64,000 nt of DNA from Symsagittifera roscoffensis (Eukaryota > Xenacoelomorpha > Acoela > Convolutidae): the NCBI RefSeq assembly GCF_963678635.1, contig NC_087064.1, positions 28,748,189 through 28,812,188 of the forward strand, in the 5' to 3' direction. The notes beneath the pieces are model-generated. The model saw only the letters and a list, made by a program, of their open reading frames with translations. It was not told the origin of the DNA and did no database searches. Positions 57,601 to 64,000 of the stretch are shown here, piece after piece; the stretch's first letter is position 1; the number at the start of each line of letters is the position of its first letter. Position numbers and translations under genes: made by a program.

Positions 57601-57940
57601 GAAAAGCATGTAGAGCTGTGTTTAGACGCTAGCCAGTCGTCTTAGAACCTAGCTTTATTTTACGTCGATATGTACTTCCGGGCGAATGTTACATATACGT
57701 TTTTATGGCGCTCCTGGGTGTAATTATTTTCAGCATCATGACCGGCAGGAACGTTAACCAAGACTCCAAGCCGAGCGGATGCTCATTATAACGCCCTTAA
57801 TAAGGCCCTAACCGCCGGGGCGGAAGGGTAGTTTGAAACGCGGAAGCCTTCCGGATTCCCGTGAATATTTTTTTAACCTAGATAAGACCAAAAATTCACG
57901 AACCAGGAAGGGTGGGGGGATTGGCCGTCCCCTCGTTTCC
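54670..57940 (+). repeat. LTR-like region of element 2, three related copies
   Basis: Three diverged direct copies are visible: A about 54670-55660, B about 55660-56440 (lacking the left part) and C about 56905-57940. Shared landmarks in A, B and C include 'atccatttcgaatgg'/'atccatctccaatgg'/'atccatcttcgatgg', 'gatccgagac', 'gtcgtttgac' (A,B), 'gccagtcgtc' and, in A and C, 'tatggcgctcctgggtg' and 'ttaacctag'. The arrangement fits nested or tandem LTRs upstream of a Gypsy-type gag. Exact LTR ends, primer site and target duplication were not resolved. Confidence 0.6.
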
Positions 57941-60102
57941 TGAGAGGTCTGTGACCAAAAACATTTAAAGATATACAAAAACCAAACAAAAAGTAGTTAA
58001 GTACCTAAGAAAAACAAAAAACATAAAAAAACAACCGAAAAAACCAAAAACAGTGCAAAAAGTAAGATATTACTCTGTGGAGCGCTCAACAGTGACTGCA
58101 CTGTAGTGACCCCTCATCGAACTGCGAATTTCCGATATAAGCACCTTACTTCGGAGGTTGAACAAACCCGGAGGGGTATAGTATTACTAGTATTATCAAT
58201 TAGAGAGCCTATATTAATATTCCTATATCAATTTTCAGTGAAAAACACAGTAAACGGACCGGTTTTTAGGGTCAAACTATCAATTTTTGAGATTTCGATT
58301 TTTGTTGAAACGGAAAGAAGCACTAAATTAGTGAGATACATCGTAATTGTACTAGTATAATAGGTAGAACCGGTGAAATTTAGTTCAGAAGTGGTTGGAA
58401 CTGATTGGGTTACCAAAAACCGAATTTTCTCAATTTTTAAAGAAACGAAACGCTACAAAATCAGAAATTTTTTTGAAATTTTTGATTTAGGACAGTAAAA
58501 ATTGTTGTTCGGACAACGTTCACTAGTGAATCGACAGATTTTAAAATCCGTTTGCCGATAATCTTCCGGGTTACAGTGAAATCGAACTTAGTGGATTCAT
58601 CAATCCAGAGGGGTCCAAATAGCATTGTTTTTGGAAAATTTTTTCAACTGGAACGTTTCAGATCAAATTTTTTTGCATTGAAATAGAAGAGTGTGGGCCT
58701 TTTGAGCTCGGATCAAAAATTTTTAGGTCGAAAAGAACAGAATTGCAAAAAAATTTAGGCGGAACCTATAAATGAGAAAATTTTTTGATTTTAGAAAAAA
58801 AGACATTTTTGTTAATAACTTTGGAACTACAGGACAAATCTAGTTGAACTTGGTACCAATTGATCAGAAATGAGGTGAGCTTACTCATAGAACCATCAAT
58901 TATTTAAGAAAATACAATAATTCGGGAAGGTAGACCTTTCACGTTTTGTAAAAATTTTTTGCAAAGCCCTACACCCCTACCAAAGAGTAGCAACGGTTGA
59001 TTAAGGCAATTTCACGCTGCTCTAGACAAAAAGGGAAGGCTAAGGGAACCAGAAAACCATAGTCGAGTCGAAACTAGGCAAGTGATAAGAGGTGAATTGT
59101 CAAATTAGAGGCTTAGCTTCAATCCGGAAGGGTCTAGGGAAAGAAAATACACCCTTCCTAGTTAGTTCAAACAGCATAATAGCATCGGAGAACGTATGCG
59201 GAAGGGTATCGGGTGAAAATTTTGAAAGTCTCTGAAAAGCTACTTTTACAAACCCGGAGGGGTACCAATCGGAAAGGGTCTCAATTTTGCCAATCCGGAG
59301 GGGTCCCAATTTTGCCAATCTGGAGGGGTCCCAATTTTGTCAATCCGGAGGGGTCCCAATTTTGCCAATCCGGAGGGGTCTCAATTTTGCCAATCCAGAA
59401 GTGTCCCAATTTTGCCAATCCAGAAGTGTCCCAATTTTGCCATATTTCTGCCAATCCGGAGGGGTACTAATTTTGTTCAGACTTAAGTAGACAGAAGTAA
59501 AGATAATAGTGAAAGGTATTAGGTTATTAAGAGACAGGCTAGGAACCAGTGACTGCACTGTTAACTTGCCTTTTAATAAAAGATCAGACCAAAACAAAAC
59601 AGGTCTAAGCTCGGATATTCGCGACACTAAGTCTAAATTGAAAAAGAGTTTGTAACTGATTTGTGTGGATTGAAATCGAAATCGTTTTGGGAAACTGATT
59701 GCCCTGAGGATTTTAGTAGGTCTAGCTCGGGCATTGGGTAGTGAGAACACTTTTTTCTTTTAAATATTGAAATCATCAGACTGTGCTAGCTTCATATCTT
59801 ACAACTAATAATCGATTATTGTGAATAAATTGTATACACGCTGTACTGTGATAACATACAAGGATTCGTGGTCACTATTTAGGTGAAACTTTTGGAGTTT
59901 TTTGTGTTGTGTTATTATTATCAGTAGTCAGACTAAAAGGACACTAGCAATCGAATTGAAAGTACAGGCAGTAAGAAGTGATAAATTGAAAATGAGTCTA
60001 GACGTCAAGGAAACCTAAGCTAGGTGATAGCTCCAGGAAGTTCATACCAGAGGAACAGAGAAAAGCAAGGAATGACCCTTTTGTGGAAATGATCACACGA
60101 AC
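57941..60102 (+). other. Long leader between LTR-like region and gag of element 2
   Basis: No supported ORF. The motif 'ccggaggggt' and close variants recur many times (58170, 58605 as 'ccagaggggt', 59120 as 'ccggaagggt', 59255 and then the minisatellite). The ORF at 59340-59750 (-) is a shadow of that repeat. Confidence 0.5.
59267..59476 (+). repeat. 26-bp minisatellite (CCAATCCGGAGGGGTCCCAA unit)
   Basis: About eight tandem units of 26 bases, 'ccaatccggaggggt' + 'cccaattttg', with point variants such as 'ccagaagtgt'. It is open in two forward frames, which explains the 85- and 67-codon ORFs over it. Confidence 0.85.
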
Positions 60103-62003
60103 ATGACCGACAAAGGGAAAAAAGTTTCAGGCATAATGGTTGAAACCAGGAGTCAAAAGTCATCAGAAGGACAAAAGGCAAGATTAGAGGTAGAGGTCCA
60201 TTCGGACTCTGCCATGGATGAGAATCAGGAGGGATATGGACCGGAAGGGATAGCAAACAGAGGATTGGCGAGTGAATCTACTCCGGTAGAACAAGGCCAA
60301 GATTTTGCCACTTCCACCGGGACCTTGGACCGAGAAGAGATGTCGGAACTGTCCGACATCTCTAATGAAAATTTGGCAACTACAAGATCACCCACAGACA
60401 ACACCATGATGGTTGGCATGACGGAGAAACCGGCAACGTCCTCATCGTTTTCAGAAAGAGTGAAGAACACTTTACGAAACTTCTTTCCGTTTACTATGGG
60501 AACGGGTACAGGTGATGAAGCAGAAACCCAGGAAGAAGAAGAGGACGATGACGGGCAAGATGACTCTGGATCTCAAGTCAGCCTCAATAGCTCGACTCAG
60601 GAGAATGACGCATACACTTATAGAGAGACTGGTACCATGGACCAGTTTGGTGTGGTGAGGACAATAAGCAAGACCACAAACGGATCAGGCCATTCAGGAG
60701 ACTTTGTGAATATGACAAACTCGGAAGTGCAATCTGGGAAGAGTAGAAACACAAGGCTAAGCAACGCACCGGCGGATCCAGAGGTGGATAGTGAGAAGAC
60801 GTCGAGGCAGAGAATCAAAGCCCGAATCTCGACCAGCACCAAGCTACCTGGGTTCGACAGGGTGACACCGCCACTTGTGACGCCCTTAGTGGAAAACGGA
60901 GCATAGATTGAAGAAGCTTTGACCAACATAGTGGGCAGTATAGGAGAAGAATGAGTGAACTGGAAAGGGCTTGCATGTCGTCGAGAGAGAAAGTCTGCGG
61001 GAAGAGATCAACCGCAACAAACAAGAAGCTAGCAGAAGCGAAAAACGCTTGAAGGAGAGAACGGATGAACACTTCGAGAAGAACCTGTCGCGATTTACTA
61101 GGGAGGCTGAGCAAAGAGAGTTACGATTGAGAGACGACATGGAGAAGTTGAGAATTCAACAAGAGCAGACTCTTGGGACTCTTGATAGGAAAATAGATGC
61201 GATGATGGAGAGGCGAACTCAGGCTATCATGGATAGGTTGGATGGGCTACTAGGCAGCAGGAGTGGATCAAAAAAAATGGGAAATCCAACTTGGGAGAAC
61301 CAAATAGGGAGACGAGAGTGAACTTCAATGAACAGCAGAATAGGAGAAGGACATATGGATCTACTAGAGGAAGGGCAGTTCATCGGGCTATGCCACACGG
61401 GATAATAGAACACGGGGCCCAGACATCAGAGGAAGTTCAAGTGGCAACAGACAGACATCAAACGAACGACCGATGCAAGATGCACATGCGACTGGGAGAT
61501 GCGATTCCAGGAACAGGAGTCATGCGAGTCAAGGAGGAAACAATCCCAGCGATTCGGACAGGACGGAAAATTTAGAGCCCTTATTAGGGGGTGATGATAC
61601 TCAGACGGGGCATTCGAGAGACGCTGCATCAATGACCACAGCTCTTGAACCTCTGAACAGGTCCTTGGAAACATTTCTTACGCGGTTACCTAGGACCAAT
61701 GAACGCAGTGAAAAGTCTAGAAGGGTATTTAAGAAACCACGATGCTAAAAAAACGAATCTGATGGCTGTATTGATACCTGTTTAGAGGTAATGAAACTGC
61801 ATTTTGAAGAAGAGGACTTGTCAGAAAGACAAGAATGCAGTGCGCTTACCAGCAACTTGGAAGGGACAGCCCTAAACTGTGTGATGGCCAAAAAGCAATA
61901 CCAGCGGGACACTGCTGAGAAAATCTTTGAAACCTTGTTAAATCGTTTCGGCTCAGGGGTGCAAGGACACCAAGCAATGATGCGCTTCGAGAAACGGAGG
62001 TAA
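60103..62003 (+). pseudogene. gag: Gag of element 2, N-terminal, coiled-coil and capsid parts (broken)
   Basis: 60103-60906 (267 codons, start MTDKGKKVSGIMVETRSQKS) is acidic and Ser/Thr-rich. 60971-61321, in another frame, is a charged coiled coil (EEINRNKQEASRSEKRLKER). 61291-61575 and 61473-61748 are Arg/Gly-rich remnants in two frames. 61791-62003 is a capsid-like helical part (ALTSNLEGTALNCVMAKKQY, then LLNRFGSGVQGHQAM), stopped by TAA at 62001. The following frame (62040 on) continues it. Several frameshifts and nonsense codons show that this copy is decayed. The order coiled coil, capsid, zinc knuckles, protease is that of Gypsy-type Gag-Pol. Confidence 0.75.
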
Positions 62004-63548
62004 CGTGGAGGTGAGACGATAGACAAGTTTCTAGACGATTTGGAGATGCTGAGAGGGCGTAGCCAACCAGATGAGTCGAATAGAATTATGAACCTGGCAG
62101 TAGCCTCAAAATTCATCGATGGTGTGAAGAATGATGAACTTCGAACAATGTTGGCGACACATTACACACCACCCTCAACCAATGCGCCAACACCAGAGGA
62201 GTTGAGACTCAAGTCAAAAGAATATTTTTTGCTGAAGCCTCCATCGAGATCTGGATATTACAAAAACAATTATGGCAATTTTAACAATGGACCAGGAAAC
62301 CAAGGAAACAACTGGTACAAACCAAGGGACGATATGCACAAGAGACGCTCTTGTGCAAGTTGCAGCTCGACGGACCATCATGTGTCAGCATGCCCAACTT
62401 ATAAACAGGGCATGAAAGCAATAGACTTTAGCCTCGAGAATGAAGATGCGTCAGAAGTCGATCATGAAGATTTCTTGAGAGGAGTAATTGCAAAATTCGG
62501 CCCAAGGTGTTTCTTTTGTAACTTGGAAGGTCATTTTAAATCGGATTGTCAACAATTCTGGGATGCTGTGACAGACATCAAAAATCCAAGGCATCAGGAA
62601 GCTTTATCGGGTGTGAAAGCCAATAAGGCTAGCCTGTCGAGTGAAGCGGAGGCACGCAGAAAAGAGAAACCGCAAGAGCTGGCAAGGAAGAAGATGCAGG
62701 CGGTAACGGAAGAGATACGTGAACCGGAATCGGTGACTGCAGTAGATGACTTCAAGATCGACTATAGGGCAGCCGCGAGGGATACTCTAAACAAAGTCCA
62801 GCAGGAATTGGTAACAAAGGATATCGAACAAAAGGTTAAGCTCGAATTGGAGAATGAAAATATTCAGGAAAAGCTGAACGCCTTCGAGGTATCAGAAGTC
62901 GAAGAAACGAAAGCACCAAGCAGTTTGAGCATGATACTAAATGTGATCACCGGGAAGACGTTCGGTGTGGTGCCACAGGGAAATAAAATACAATCGATAA
63001 TCTCGGGAGCGGGACACCAGGTAATCAGAAACCTGAGTGAACCATCAGAATTCACTTTGATGCATTTGGATATAATTGCAGATTATCTGAGACAGGTGGA
63101 GACACGCACTGAGTCAAGAACTGTGCGAGCGCTACTAACAACGGGTGGCCCTCGAATTAAAAAACTTCACGGGCGCTACGTGGAAGTCTATGGACCATAT
63201 CAAGTGATGCTGAACGTGGATGGGATCAGTATTTACACTAGGACCTACGTGAAGACACACAGTGACCAAATAGGGCAAATCTATTTGGGTGAAGAAGAAC
63301 TTAAAGTACGTAGGATAGGTCATGACGCCATGATGGAGCAAGACGCGGTTCACATTGGATACGAAGCAGATGTGACTGCACATCTGCTCGACACCAACGG
63401 GAAGAAAATCGGAGTCACAGGGCTTCTGGACACAGGAGCGGTAGTGAGCGTGATGCCGATAAAAATTTGGGAAATAAAGGGCTTCACGAGGGAAGACCTA
63501 ATTCCGACGAATCTCCGACTAGTGGCAGCCAATCGAGGAGCGATTTAA
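62004..63548 (+). CDS. Gag-Pol of element 2: capsid end, two zinc knuckles, protease
   Basis: A 502-codon frame from 62040. It begins with the capsid C-terminal part (RIMNLAVASKFIDGVKNDEL). Two CX2CX4HX4C knuckles follow, CASCSSTDHHVSAC (about 62349-62390) and CFFCNLEGHFKSDC (about 62511-62552), then a charged linker. An aspartic protease has its active-site motif LLDTGAVVSVMP at about 63424-63459. The frame is closed by TAA at 63546, immediately after the protease flap region, but the same frame continues homologously beyond it, so the stop is a nonsense mutation rather than the natural end. Confidence 0.85.
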   Translation, partial: RGGETIDKFLDDLEMLRGRSQPDESNRIMNLAVASKFIDGVKNDELRTMLATHYTPPSTNAPTPEELRLKSKEYFLLKPPSRSGYYKNNYGNFNNGPGNQGNNWYKPRDDMHKRRSCASCSSTDHHVSACPTYKQGMKAIDFSLENEDASEVDHEDFLRGVIAKFGPRCFFCNLEGHFKSDCQQFWDAVTDIKNPRHQEALSGVKANKASLSSEAEARRKEKPQELARKKMQAVTEEIREPESVTAVDDFKIDYRAAARDTLNKVQQELVTKDIEQKVKLELENENIQEKLNAFEVSEVEETKAPSSLSMILNVITGKTFGVVPQGNKIQSIISGAGHQVIRNLSEPSEFTLMHLDIIADYLRQVETRTESRTVRALLTTGGPRIKKLHGRYVEVYGPYQVMLNVDGISIYTRTYVKTHSDQIGQIYLGEEELKVRRIGHDAMMEQDAVHIGYEADVTAHLLDTNGKKIGVTGLLDTGAVVSVMPIKIWEIKGFTREDLIPTNLRLVAANRGAI

Positions 63549-63956
63549 GTAGCCAAAAGGACAGCAATAACGTTTCTCTACATGGGAGGACGGGATCTTT
63601 GGATGAGCTTCCTGGTGGTAGAGAACTTGGGTGACTTCGAAAAAATCATCTTGGGCAGAGCTTTTGTCAGGTATTTCGACGTGATGATTGACTTGAACAA
63701 AGGCCTAATAAGGATGAGAAACCCGGACCGGAAGTATGCTAAGGAACCAGTTGATAGGATAATAACAGATGAAAACAAAGTACCAATCTTTTTAGACAGA
63801 AAGTTTAAACTACAGCCGGGACAAGCTATAGTAGCAATTTTTAGAATGAGAAATTTAAACTCGTTAAGTGAGTGTAAACAGGTTTGCTTGGTACCGAAAC
63901 CAAATAGTCAAAGTTCAGAGATTTCAGGCCGGAGCTTCTCGGCAACTCGAAACTGA
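63549..63956 (+). pseudogene. Protease C-terminus and pre-RT region of element 2
   Basis: Same frame as 62040-63548, separated only by the TAA at 63546-63548. It reads through MGGRDLWMSFLVVENL and GRAFVRYFDVMIDLNKGLIR, the usual 'ILG.DF' end of a Gypsy protease, then a linker with VPIFLDRKFKLQPGQAIV. A second nonsense codon (TGA) closes it at 63956, and the frame appears to continue to the window edge. RT would lie beyond 64000. Confidence 0.75.
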
Positions 63957-64000
63957 CTGTGTGTCAGTGTGTTATTGAACACACTGGACACCACGGTTTC

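Noticed and set aside
59340-59750. 136-codon minus-strand ORF with repeated DWQN motifs
   Set aside because: It is the complement of the 26-bp minisatellite, whose period with few stops produces the ORF.
60618-61140. Several minus-strand ORFs opposite element 2 gag
   Set aside because: Shadows of gag coding frames; Leu/Ser-rich composition is typical of antisense of acidic, Arg-rich coding sequence.

Overview
The window is animal nuclear DNA, AT-rich and intron-rich. It carries a multi-exon Piwi gene, two paralogous secreted trypsin-like protease genes, two large Ty3/Gypsy-type LTR retroelements, and many dispersed, tandem and inverted repeats. Spliced genes with GT-AG and some GC-AG introns, a Piwi-clade Argonaute and a chymotrypsin-fold protease with a signal peptide all point to a metazoan, probably a marine invertebrate. 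The phylum cannot be fixed from sequence alone. A larvacean tunicate is one hypothesis (env-bearing Gypsy elements and non-canonical introns are known there), but it is not demonstrated. A 200-base N gap at 53958-54157 is a scaffold join.

Layout. (1) 1-8148 (+): Piwi gene in six coding exons (925 codons), with introns full of repeats. (2) 8149-17822: no intact large gene. It holds a tandemly duplicated repeat, a possible small three-exon minus-strand gene (13045-13824), a decayed protein-primed-type DNA polymerase B fragment (13868-14220) and a decayed FLYWCH/MULE transposase-like gene (15955-17315). (3) 17823-22370 (-): protease gene 1, six exons with signal peptide and full catalytic triad. 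(4) 24481-37291 (-): a 12.8-kb LTR retroelement with a 4-bp target duplication. In sense order it reads LTR, short zinc-knuckle Gag, -1 slippery site, protease, MACRODOMAIN, RT/RNase H, integrase, a non-coding stretch with a spliced gene on the opposite strand, Env-like glycoprotein, an extra 247-aa ORF, LTR. (5) 39374-50015 (-): protease gene 2, a paralogue with the same exon phases; its long introns hold a three-unit tandem array, MITEs and a fold-back hairpin. (6) 54158-64000 (+): a second, decayed Gypsy-type element with a very long repetitive 5' region, Gag with two zinc knuckles, and an aspartic protease reaching the window edge.

The most notable content is in retroelement 1. Its pol frame contains a TARG1/OARD1-like ADP-ribosyl hydrolase macrodomain between protease and reverse transcriptase, with the family's catalytic Lys and Asp kept. 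An antisense two-exon gene of 145 codons sits between pol and env. An intact accessory ORF follows env. Together these suggest a retroelement that took up host-interaction functions, possibly to counter ADP-ribosylation-based defence. The Piwi gene in the same window is a component of the opposing, RNA-guided transposon silencing pathway. Pol of this copy is broken by several lesions, some at homopolymers, so either decay or assembly indels could be responsible.
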